50,075 nucleotides of DNA from the NCBI GenBank assembly GCA_022548915.1, contig JAKZES010000040.1, positions 1 through 50,075 on the forward strand, in the 5' to 3' direction. The notes under the pieces were generated by a model, which did not search any database, had not been told where the DNA came from, and worked only from the letters and a program-made list of their open reading frames with translations. This DNA is from Verrucomicrobiaceae bacterium E54. GTDB lineage: Bacteria > Verrucomicrobiota > Verrucomicrobiia > Verrucomicrobiales > Akkermansiaceae. Positions 1 to 7,900 of the stretch are shown here, in pieces (position 1 is the first letter of the stretch; every line of letters starts with the position of its first letter). The translations under genes and the position numbers were made by a program.

Positions 1-308
1 GGGCGGAACGGCCCGCTTCTTTCCTTCGGTTTCCTGAACCCGTGTCTTTCCGCGCTCCATTCTGCGGCGCGTCGCATGGGGTCGGGGATGTGGTTCCCGG
101 TGAGGGTGATCTTGAGTTCTTCGGGATGGGGTCGGCCGCGCTTGATCTTGAAGCGGTATTTGCCGGGTCGGAAGCCGTGATCGGCGGCGTGGTATCCGAT
201 GACTCGCAGATCGATTGCCGCCTCTTCGGGGTTTCGACCGCTGCGGCTGTATCCACCTCGGAGCCTTGTCGGGTAAGGAGCCGCTCCGGCGGCTTCCAGC
301 CGCCATCT
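1..308 (-). other. Open minus-strand frame running off the left edge, unrecognised
   Basis: Reading the minus strand leftwards from an in-frame TGA at 309-311, the frame stays open to the window edge. It contains a protein-like stretch (IDLRVIGYHAADHGFRPGKY, then a basic segment). No ATG occurs until well inside the frame, so if it is coding it is a decayed fragment or the tail of something larger. The upstream part (288-304) is a TTC-type palindrome of the kind repeated elsewhere in this window, so part of the stretch may be dispersed repeat rather than gene. I do not recognise the family. Confidence 0.25.
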
Positions 309-323
309 TCATCGTTTCCGGCC

Positions 324-389
324 ATGCTCCACTTCAAGCCCAACTTCCCGCACGACCTCCGCCCGGTCCTGCGCGACGTGATGCTCTGA
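324..389 (+). pseudogene. Collapsed copy of the DUF3634-like gene (start joined to end)
   Basis: The 21-codon frame begins MLH and continues directly into FKPNFPHDLRPVLRDVML. The intact gene at 1948-2178 starts MLHLERH and ends HFKPNFPHDLRPALRDLMP, so this remnant is its first three codons joined to its last eighteen. The fusion point falls on a CAC triplet present at both ends of the lost segment, which suggests an internal deletion of about 165 bases. The tail is nearly identical in DNA to the intact gene, so duplication or deletion was fairly recent. It is probably not functional. Confidence 0.6.
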
Positions 390-397
390 TCCCTTCG

Positions 398-565
398 CGC
401 TCCCTCTTCCTTGGGGACCAGTACCCCCTCAAGTTCTTCCAACAGTTGCAACTCATCGGAGGAATCGAGGTGACGCCAAGCGTCCAAGTCATCAAGAATC
501 CGGCCATCGATCCTATCGACGACTGGAGCGTGTTTTTCGGGCTTCGCTTGCGGACCGCTCCCTGA
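398..565 (+). pseudogene. C-terminal fragment of an OprB-type carbohydrate porin
   Basis: The frame reads SLFLGDQYPLKFFQQ followed by IEVTPSVQVIKNPAIDPIDD and ends FFGLRLRTAP before a TGA. The order 'eVTPdvQ-i-NPA-nP-dD---FGLRlR' is the usual closing beta-strand block of OprB-family outer-membrane porins. The several hundred upstream residues of such a porin are absent: the reading frame upstream overlaps the collapsed small gene and shows no porin features. This is therefore a stranded C-terminus, inferred from motif resemblance only. Confidence 0.5.
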
Positions 566-594
566 CGCTACAGAGCCATATCATCCATCCCACC

Positions 595-1899
595 ATGAGA
601 GCCGTCTGTATCCTGATCACCAAGCTTGCCCTGCTGCTCGCCTTCGCCGGCTGCGCGAATTTCCAGCGCCTGGGAGAGGACCTGAATTTCCTCGACCGGA
701 CCGTGCTGCTCACCGGGCGGATCACCAATGCCATGGACCACCGGAACGTGGTCGTCGTCGTCGCCGAGTGGGATCGCGACGAGAACCGGGTGCTCTCGGG
801 AGACTACTACCGCATCGAGGACATCGGCGTCTTCGGCTTCTTCGTGCCGAACTCGCGGCAGCAGTACCTGGTCGCCTACAGCGATGCCGACGGCAACACG
901 CTCTACACGCCCGGAGTCGACCCGGCCTGGATCCACAGTTCGGCATCCGGCGAGCCGGCTCCGGTCTCCATCGACCGGAAGACGGGCCGCGGCCGGGCGG
1001 AGGGAGCCCTTTCGAAGTCCACGATCCTGCCTCCCGGGCTGGTGCAGGCCGTGCGGGATTTCAAGGGCGATCGCACGGACGACGAGGCCGCAAGCGGCTG
1101 GCGGATCCCGATCACTCTCGGCAAGGTGGCGGATCTCGACGACCCGAAGTTCAGCTCGGAACGGGGTTCGGCCGGCCTCTGGGAGCCGGCGTCCTTTCCC
1201 CTGCAGTCGGGCATCGGCATCTACTTCCTCGAGCGCTACGACCCGAAGCGAATCCCGGTTCTCTTCGTCTATGGTGCCGCCGGCTCGCCGCAGGACTGGC
1301 AGCCGTTTTTCGAAAGGCTCGATCGCAGGAAATACCAGCCGTGGTTCTATTACTACCCGACCGGCCGCCGGCTTGACGAGATGGGTGCCGCCCTCAACGG
1401 CAGTGTGGAACTTCTCCAAGCCCGCTACAACTTCCCGCGCCTGCACGTCGTGGCCCACAGCATGGGCGGCCTCGTTTCGCGTTCCTTCCTGGTCCAGCAC
1501 CTCGATGCCGGCCACCGCTACATCGACCGCTTCGTCACCATCTCCACGCCCTGGGCCGGCCACGAGTTCGCCTCGATGGGGGTCAAGCGCGCACCCTCGG
1601 TGGTGCCCTCGTGGTACGACCTGTCACCCGGCAGCGGTTTCCTCGACGACCTCTTCGATGAGCGCCTCAAGGGCCGGATCGATCACCTCCTGATCTACGG
1701 CCACAAGGCCACCCGCTCGATGGTCCTGCCGGCCGAGAACGACGGCACCGTGAGCGTCGCCAGCGAGACCGCCCCGGACGCGGCCGAGGACGCGGTGAAG
1801 GTCGTCGGCTTCGACGAGGATCACGTCTCGATCCTCTCGAATGACGAGGTCTTCCGGCTCACCGAAAAGCACCTTGCCGGGAAGTCTTCCGAGCGGTAA
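595..1899 (+). CDS. Lipoprotein alpha/beta-hydrolase (lipase/esterase-like)
   Basis: A 434-aa exported hydrolase. The N-terminus is a lipoprotein signal with lipobox LAFAGC, so the mature protein is probably anchored in the envelope. The C-terminal half is an alpha/beta-hydrolase: a PVLFVYGAAGSPQDW oxyanion-type segment near residue 220, a nucleophile elbow AHSMGG with Ser289, Asp383 in ENDGTVS and His410 in DEDHVSI. That order and spacing complete a catalytic triad. Residues 40-200 form a beta-rich region without a family I recognise. The only reasonable ATG is the one used. The substrate is unknown; lipid or acyl esters are the default inference. It stands alone, with a small gene of the same strand 48 bases downstream. 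Confidence 0.8.
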   Translation: MRAVCILITKLALLLAFAGCANFQRLGEDLNFLDRTVLLTGRITNAMDHRNVVVVVAEWDRDENRVLSGDYYRIEDIGVFGFFVPNSRQQYLVAYSDADGNTLYTPGVDPAWIHSSASGEPAPVSIDRKTGRGRAEGALSKSTILPPGLVQAVRDFKGDRTDDEAASGWRIPITLGKVADLDDPKFSSERGSAGLWEPASFPLQSGIGIYFLERYDPKRIPVLFVYGAAGSPQDWQPFFERLDRRKYQPWFYYYPTGRRLDEMGAALNGSVELLQARYNFPRLHVVAHSMGGLVSRSFLVQHLDAGHRYIDRFVTISTPWAGHEFASMGVKRAPSVVPSWYDLSPGSGFLDDLFDERLKGRIDHLLIYGHKATRSMVLPAENDGTVSVASETAPDAAEDAVKVVGFDEDHVSILSNDEVFRLTEKHLAGKSSER

Positions 1900-1947
1900 A
1901 GCGACCGCCCGATTGGGCGGTGAAAACCAAGCGCTCAAGGATTCCTC

Positions 1948-2178
1948 ATGCTCCACCTCGAACGTCACGCCATCGAATGGATCGAGATCCGCGCCGGCAG
2001 GGTCCGCGTCCTCAAGGGCAGTCTCGGCGTTGCCCGCCTGCGTGAAATCGAGGCCCTGATCGACATCGACGGCTTCCCCGCCCACACCGCCTTCTGGGTC
2101 ACCCGCTCCCGCCAGATCCACTTCAAGCCCAACTTCCCGCACGACCTCCGTCCGGCCCTGCGCGACCTGATGCCCTGA
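1948..2178 (+). CDS. Small DUF3634-like protein
   Basis: A 76-aa protein with no signal peptide or membrane segment. It has the pattern I associate with DUF3634: a short strand with GRV, then KGSL, a LREIEALIDIDGF segment, a strand AFWVTRSRQIHF and a closing PHDLRPALRDLM. An AAGG sequence lies about nine bases before the ATG. Function is unknown. A truncated near-identical copy lies at 324-389, so this gene has been duplicated or rearranged locally. The family call rests on pattern resemblance and should be treated as tentative; that it is a real gene is better supported, because the remnant conserves its protein sequence. Confidence 0.6.
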   Translation: MLHLERHAIEWIEIRAGRVRVLKGSLGVARLREIEALIDIDGFPAHTAFWVTRSRQIHFKPNFPHDLRPALRDLMP

Positions 2179-2190
2179 TTTTGCGGTCCT

Positions 2191-2264
2191 CGTGGCCGGG
2201 CCTTTCAGGCCCGTAGCCGCAACGTGTTCAAAGAGTGGCCCCGGGGCTGGAAGCCCCGGCCACG
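2191..2264. repeat. REPIN-like pair of inverted palindromes
   Basis: Two palindromes face each other. The left arm is CGTGGC followed by CGGGCCTTTCAGGCCCG (2197-2213). The right arm is CGGGGCTGGAAGCCCCG (2242-2258) followed by GCCACG. The reverse complement of the right arm has the same outer sequence as the left but a different stem, and the differences are compensated on both sides of each stem. Loops read TTC and TCC on the same strand sense. This matches a REPIN layout (two inverted REP-like hairpins). It sits between the small gene at 1948 and priA. Confidence 0.65.
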
Positions 2265-2326
2265 TTCCTTGCCGGCCCTGCAAGCCCGCCATCGGTGATA
2301 CACGGCGGCATCGGCACCGGTCCGAG

Positions 2327-2364
2327 CCTTCTTCCTTGGCGACCTTGGCGTCTTGGCGGTTCAA
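2327..2364. repeat. Dispersed-type repeat just upstream of priA
   Basis: CTTCTTCCTTGGCGACC followed by TTGGCGTCTTGGCGGTTCAA is internally repetitive (CTTGGCG three times). On the minus strand it reads as the frequently seen spurious peptide start MNRQDAKVAKEE. I recognise this from memory as a widespread dispersed intergenic sequence in Verrucomicrobiota and related genomes; no search was run. It ends eight bases before the priA ATG, so it forms part of the priA leader. Confidence 0.55.
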
Positions 2365-2372
2365 TCATCCAG

Positions 2373-4715
2373 ATGCCCGCCGCCCGCGTTCTCATCGACG
2401 GCCCTTCCGAGCTCGTCTTCGACTACGCCATTCCCGAGGGGATGGCCGTCCAGGCCGGGTGCCGGGTGCGGGTGCCGCTGCGCAACCGCAGTTCCACCGG
2501 CACCGTCCTCGCCGTCAGCAGCGACGACGACAATGCCGACCTCGGATTCTCTCTGCGCCCGATCGACGCCCTCACCGATCCCGAGCCGCTGATCACCCCC
2601 AGGCTTCTCGAGCTCGCCCGCTGGATCGCCAACTACTACGGGGCCAGTATCGAAAGCGTCATCCGCGTCCTCCTCCCCGAGGCCGTGCGCACCGAGGACA
2701 AGTCCGCCAAGACCCGCAAGGCCGTCGTCCTCGTGCAGCAGCCCGACCCCGAGACCTTCGCCCAGCTCGAGAAGCGCGCCCCCAAGCAGGCCACCATCAT
2801 CTCGCTGCTGGCCCACGCACCCGACCTCAAGCTCGCCCTCACCGAGCTCGGCAACGCCGCCTCCCCCAGCGTCAAGTCCCTCGAGAAAAAGGGCCTGGTC
2901 CGCCTCGTCACCCAGGAAGTCCGCCGCGAGCCCGACGCCGACGGCACCGACGAACTCCTCCCCACCACCGACCTCACCCTCACCGACGAGCAGCAGGTCG
3001 CCCTCGAGGCGATCCTCACCTCAAGTGCCAAGTCCGAAGTTCCAAGTGCCAATGGAGCGCCGGCTTCAGCCGGCACCTCACCCCCCGACGTCCCGCGGAC
3101 GCGGGACCGCAAGAATTCACTGATCACTGATCACCGATCACTGATCACTCCGGCGAAGCCCTTCCTCCTCCACGGCGTCACCGGCTCCGGAAAGACCGAG
3201 ATCTACCTCCAGGCCGCACGCCAGGTCCTCGAGGCGGGCCGGACCGTTCTCGTCCTCGTCCCCGAAATATCCCTGACCCCGCAAACCGTCCGCCGTTTCC
3301 GCGCCCGCTTTGCGGACATCCAGGACCAGGTCGCCGTCCTCCACTCCCACCTCTCGCAAGGCGAACGCTTCGACGAGTGGCACCGCATCCGCAAGGGCAA
3401 GGCGCGCATCGTCATCGGCGCCCGCTCCGCCGTCTTCGCTCCGCTGCCGGACCTCGGCCTGATCCTCGTCGACGAGGAACACGAGAACTCCTACAAGCAG
3501 GATCAGATCCCGCGCTACCACGGCCGCGATGTCGCCGTGCTGCGCGGCCATCTCGAGGGGGCCTGCGTCGTCCTCGGCTCGGCCACCCCGTCCCTCGAGT
3601 CGTGGCAGAACGCCCTGGACGGCAAATACCAGCTGCTGCGCCTGACCAAGCGCGTCGACGACCAATCGATGCCGCTGATCCGCGTGATCGACATGCGCCT
3701 CGAGTCGCGCAAGCAGAAGTCGAAGGACTCTTTCCTCTCCGACCGCCTGCGCAACTCCATCAACGACCGCCTTGAGAAGGGCGAACAGACGATTCTCTTC
3801 CTCAACCGCCGCGGCTTCGCCCGCTCGCTCCAGTGCCCATCCTGCGGCCACGTCTGCACCTGCCCGCACTGCGCGCTGGCGCTCACCTACCACCGCACCG
3901 ACGAACGCCTCATCTGCCACATCTGCGGCCATCAAGCCGTGGTCCCGCGCAAGTGTCCCGAGTGTTCCGACCGCGGCATCAGCCTGCAGGGATTCGGCAC
4001 CCAGAAGGTCGAGGATGTCTTCCGCAAGGTCTTCCCCACCGCCCGCGTCGCGCGCATCGATGCCGACGCCCTGCGCAAGAAGAACGCCCTGCGCGACCTA
4101 CTCAACGCCTTCCGTTCGAAGAAGATCGACTTGCTCATCGGCACCCAGATGATCGCCAAGGGCCTGCATTTCCCCAACGTCACCCTGGTCGGCATCCTCA
4201 ACGCCGACATCGGACTCCACGTCCCCGACTTCCGTGCCGGCGAGCGCGTCTTCCAGCTGATGACCCAGGTCGCCGGACGCGCCGGACGCGGCGAACTCGA
4301 AGGCGAGGTCGTGGTCCAGACCTTCACCCCCCACTCGCCGAGCATCCAGTTCGCGAGGCATCACGACTTCGACGGCTTCGCCGAGCAGGAACTCGAAATG
4401 CGCCGCCAGTTCGGCTTCCCCCCCTTCACCCGCTGCGCCGTCCTCACCAGCCGCTCGACCCACGAGCGCCGCGCCGAATTCACGCTTGAGACGCTTCACC
4501 GGAGACTGAAGGAGGACCTTCCCGCCGGGATCGAGCTTGGTGAGCCGCTGCCCAGCCCGCTGGTCAAGGCCCACGGCCAGTTCCGCTTCCAGCTCATGCT
4601 CCGCGGCCCGAAAGCCCGCGCTCTCACCAAACACGTCCAGCAGGTGCTGGAAAAGACCACCCTGCCGGAAGACGTCACGGTGGTCTTCGACATGGACGCG
4701 CTGAGTTTCACCTAG
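2373..4715 (+). CDS. priA: Primosomal protein N' (PriA), replication restart helicase
   Basis: A 780-aa superfamily 2 DNA helicase that reloads replisomes at stalled forks. The N-terminal DNA-binding region begins PAARVLIDGPSELVFDY. The helicase core has Walker A GVTGSGKT at residues 268-275 and DEEH at 367-370. A cysteine-rich zinc region (CPSCGHVCTCPHC onward) starts near residue 488, and IGTQMIAKGLHFPN plus QVAGRAGRG mark the later helicase motifs. I chose the ATG at 2373 because it starts the family N-terminus; the frame is open upstream only through repeat sequence. Residues about 217-259, just before Walker A, are encoded by inserted repeat DNA and look unlike any PriA. Everything else is family-typical, so the insert is presumably tolerated in an interdomain linker. 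Confidence 0.95.
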   Translation: MPAARVLIDGPSELVFDYAIPEGMAVQAGCRVRVPLRNRSSTGTVLAVSSDDDNADLGFSLRPIDALTDPEPLITPRLLELARWIANYYGASIESVIRVLLPEAVRTEDKSAKTRKAVVLVQQPDPETFAQLEKRAPKQATIISLLAHAPDLKLALTELGNAASPSVKSLEKKGLVRLVTQEVRREPDADGTDELLPTTDLTLTDEQQVALEAILTSSAKSEVPSANGAPASAGTSPPDVPRTRDRKNSLITDHRSLITPAKPFLLHGVTGSGKTEIYLQAARQVLEAGRTVLVLVPEISLTPQTVRRFRARFADIQDQVAVLHSHLSQGERFDEWHRIRKGKARIVIGARSAVFAPLPDLGLILVDEEHENSYKQDQIPRYHGRDVAVLRGHLEGACVVLGSATPSLESWQNALDGKYQLLRLTKRVDDQSMPLIRVIDMRLESRKQKSKDSFLSDRLRNSINDRLEKGEQTILFLNRRGFARSLQCPSCGHVCTCPHCALALTYHRTDERLICHICGHQAVVPRKCPECSDRGISLQGFGTQKVEDVFRKVFPTARVARIDADALRKKNALRDLLNAFRSKKIDLLIGTQMIAKGLHFPNVTLVGILNADIGLHVPDFRAGERVFQLMTQVAGRAGRGELEGEVVVQTFTPHSPSIQFARHHDFDGFAEQELEMRRQFGFPPFTRCAVLTSRSTHERRAEFTLETLHRRLKEDLPAGIELGEPLPSPLVKAHGQFRFQLMLRGPKARALTKHVQQVLEKTTLPEDVTVVFDMDALSFT
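3021..3149 (+). repeat. Composite dispersed repeat inserted in frame within priA
   Basis: The segment holds two AAGTGCCAA direct repeats, a TTC-loop palindrome GCCGGCTTCAGCCGGC at 3059-3074, a second palindrome GTCCCGCGGACGCGGGAC at 3090-3107, and an ACTGATCA-type tandem tract at about 3119-3149. These are intergenic-type repeats, yet the segment is 129 bases long, stop-free and in frame, adding 43 residues between the PriA N-terminal region and the Walker A motif. Confidence 0.75.
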
Positions 4716-4851
4716 AGAAGACGCACACCATCGGCTTTGCGATGCCGCCGAGATCGACGCGGAAAGGAGCGGCCGCACCCGCCAAGAAGCTGAACTCCGG
4801 GGCTTTCAGCCAAAGCCATCGGCTGCCGCTCGGTCGCCTCAAGTTTCGTCA

Positions 4852-4880
4852 TTGACGCCTGATTCTCAGCAAGATAACCC
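4852..4880 (+). promoter_or_regulatory. Possible sigma70-type promoter for the YD-repeat gene
   Basis: TTGACG at 4852-4857 and TAACCC at 4875-4880 are separated by 17 bases, about 80 bases before the ATG at 4961. The -35 is good and the -10 is weak. The rest of 4716-4960 holds a short GGCTTTCAGCC palindrome at 4801-4811 and no gene that I can see. Confidence 0.35.
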
Positions 4881-4960
4881 ATAAGGTTTAGCATGGGGAA
4901 CTTTTCATCACTCAAGCCCCTCGCTGCCCGACGTGCCGGGAAAGCACAAGCTCCCTCATC

Positions 4961-7900
4961 ATGAAGTTCCCCATCCCCACAACCCTGCTGGCATGTGTTC
5001 TGATCAGCCAGGCAACCGCCTCGGAAACGACCTCCCCACCGATTCTGGAATTCACCTCGGGACCCGCCGGTCAACAGGTCCGCCTCACCTGGCCATCGCA
5101 AGCTGGATTGAGCTACCGGATTGAGAAATCGACGACCCTCGACAACGAGAGCCCGGGACGGTGGATCGAGATGGCACTGGTCGAGGCCGATGGTGAAAAC
5201 ACCTTGTGGGTGGATCCCCAGCCGACCACCACGCGGGCCTTTTACCGCGTGTCGCTGCCGGAGGTCGAAGTCACCCAGATCTCACCACCCGTGCTCTCCA
5301 CCACGGGCGGCATCCTGCAGATCCACGGCCAGTGCATTCCCGCGGGGAGCCTCCTCATTCTTGAAATCGATGGCGAAGCGCCGGTATCGATTCCCCTCTC
5401 CTTTCTAGGCGACGGTGTTTGGGAGGCCGACGTCTCCGGAACCTTTGTTTCCGGAGCACGGGTCATCGCCGCGCGCATTGAGGACGGTAGCAGTTTGGTG
5501 CTTCTCGACCTCGAACTACCGATCGCCGTGACCGAAACCGGTCGCGCCGAGGATTCCCCGCCATCGCTGCCCCCGGCGGCACCCATGGCCTCACCGGGTG
5601 ATCCCGTTCCGGGTATCGGAATCACTCATGACTTCAGTTTACCGACCAGCGCGGACGATTTGATCGATTGCACGGCGAACGACACGTGCCGCACCCAGCG
5701 GTCCGGCACGAACCCGCTCCACAGTGGATCCGAAACCACGGGTGACAATCCCTTGTTCGGCAGCACGGCTCGGCTCGGCAAGAAGGGCTATGACTACTAC
5801 AAGGCACAGAGTGACCACGACGCAGCGTCACTCGCCAGCACGGGATCATTCAGCAAGAAGGGTTATGATGCCTACCAGGCGAAAGGTTCCATGGGAGCGG
5901 CCGCCCTCCCTTCGGGATCAACCACCAAGAAGGGCTATGATCACTACGTGGCCTCGAGTCGCTCCCACGCAGCGGGTGCCCAGACGAATCCCTATTTTGT
6001 TTCCAACGAGATGGCTGGCGAGATGGTGTCTCCGGCAGCGGCTCCTTCCGGGCTTCCTGGCGAGGTGTCGTTCAGGATCACATCCTTGTCCATCCCCTGC
6101 CCGGCAGGTCCTCCGCTGGCCTGGACCTGCACCTACCGCTCGTTGAAGCCGGTCAGTTCCGGTCTCGGTGACGGCTGGGATTTTTCCTACAACATCTCGA
6201 TCGAGCCGCTGCCCGCATCCGACGGCGCCGGCGCATCACGGTTGGTGATCCGCGATGGCGGCGGGCGCGCCGATGTCTTCCATCGCCAGTCCGACGGCAG
6301 CTATCGCTGCGACGGGATGTTCCGCGAAGGCCACTTCAACGGCGAGGTCTTCACCCTCACCTTCGCCGACCAGGGAACCTGGACATTCAATGCGCTGGAT
6401 GGATCGCCGGAAGCCGGAAAGATCTCCTCGATCACTGACCGCAACGGCGTGGCGCTTGCCTGCAGCTACGACGGGCTCGGGCAGCTTGCCCGCGTCAGCG
6501 ACGGGTTCGGCCGCAGCCTGCAGGTCGGGTGGGACACCCTTTCTCCCCCTCGGATCACTTCGGTATCATCCACCGGTGACCGTGGTGCGGTGTTTGCCAC
6601 GGCAACCTTCAGCTATTCCGCGAACGCGCGACAACTGACCGCCTGCTCGGCGCCCTTTGTCGAGGGTACTCCACCCGTCGCCGGAAACACCACCTTCACC
6701 TACTCCTCCGGCTCACCCGATCCTCGTCTCAATGACAACCTGCTGAGCATCACCGATGGCGCGGGACGGCTCTTGGAAGCCTTCACCTACTCCACCTCCA
6801 CCGACTCCGGGTCCATCACCTACGACACCTCGACCAGCCACGACCGAAATCGAATCCAAGGGACCGGCCACGTGGTTCGAACGAGTTTTGCGACGTTCCC
6901 CGGCGGCTACACGATGACCGGAAATGACGAACTCGGCCGGGTATGCGAAACCGACTTCGACCTCCAGCACCGCGTGATTTCGCGCCGCGAATACACCGGA
7001 TTTGCCACACCTGGCGAAATTGTTACCGCGAGTTCGAACCGCCCGGCCGGCAAGCTCCGGACCAGTGATCCGGATTTCTTTGAAACCACCTTTCGCTACA
7101 ATGCGGACAGCCGCTGCACCTCCATCACCCACCCCGACGGCAGCCGTGAACGGGTCACCTACGAGCGCGACTTGAAGCCCGACTGCCCGGTGCGCGAACG
7201 GGGTAATGCCCGCGTTGTGACGATCGAGACTCCTGCTGGAGAAGCCCGCACGGTGACTTGCCAATACCTGCCGGGTTTCGGTGCCCCGGAGTCCGCGCGA
7301 CCCGGCAATCCGATCGGCGGATTGAACGTCAAAGGCGGACGAAACCCCGGCGGGAGCCATGCCACCCGGGGAGGCGGGCTTTCTTCCGGAGTGATCGCCG
7401 GAATCGCGATCGGGGCCTACAGCATGGCACTCGATGATGACGGTGACGGCATCCCCACCGGCAGCAGTCGCCGGGGCTGGGACGGCACCTACAAGGGGAA
7501 TCCCAGGCTCTCCTCGGCCACCGATGGCATCGACGACGACTGCGACGGTTTTGTAACCAGCATGACCAGTTCACTCGGGCAGACCTTCACGCAGACCTAC
7601 GATGCCAGAGGCAATTGCACGGGGTCATTCAGCCCCCTCCCGGACAAGGGCGCGCTCTATCAATACGACGGCCTGGGCCGCTGCACGAGTGTCACCACCC
7701 TGAATGGTCCCGCCTCCTCCTTTCGCGACGAATTTGTCTACGACGGCGATACCGGCTTCCTGCGAAGCCTGACTTGCGACAGCACCGGTCTGCAACTCAC
7801 CACCACCTGTGTCCGCGATGCCCAAGGCCGCATCACCCGCATCGTCGATCCCCGGGGAAACGACTGGCTCTACGGCTACGATCCGCTCCACCGCTGTATT

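Noticed and set aside
1-300. The left-end minus-strand frame considered as an insertion-sequence transposase
   Set aside because: There is no DDE or other transposase motif and no terminal inverted repeat visible, so I left it unassigned.
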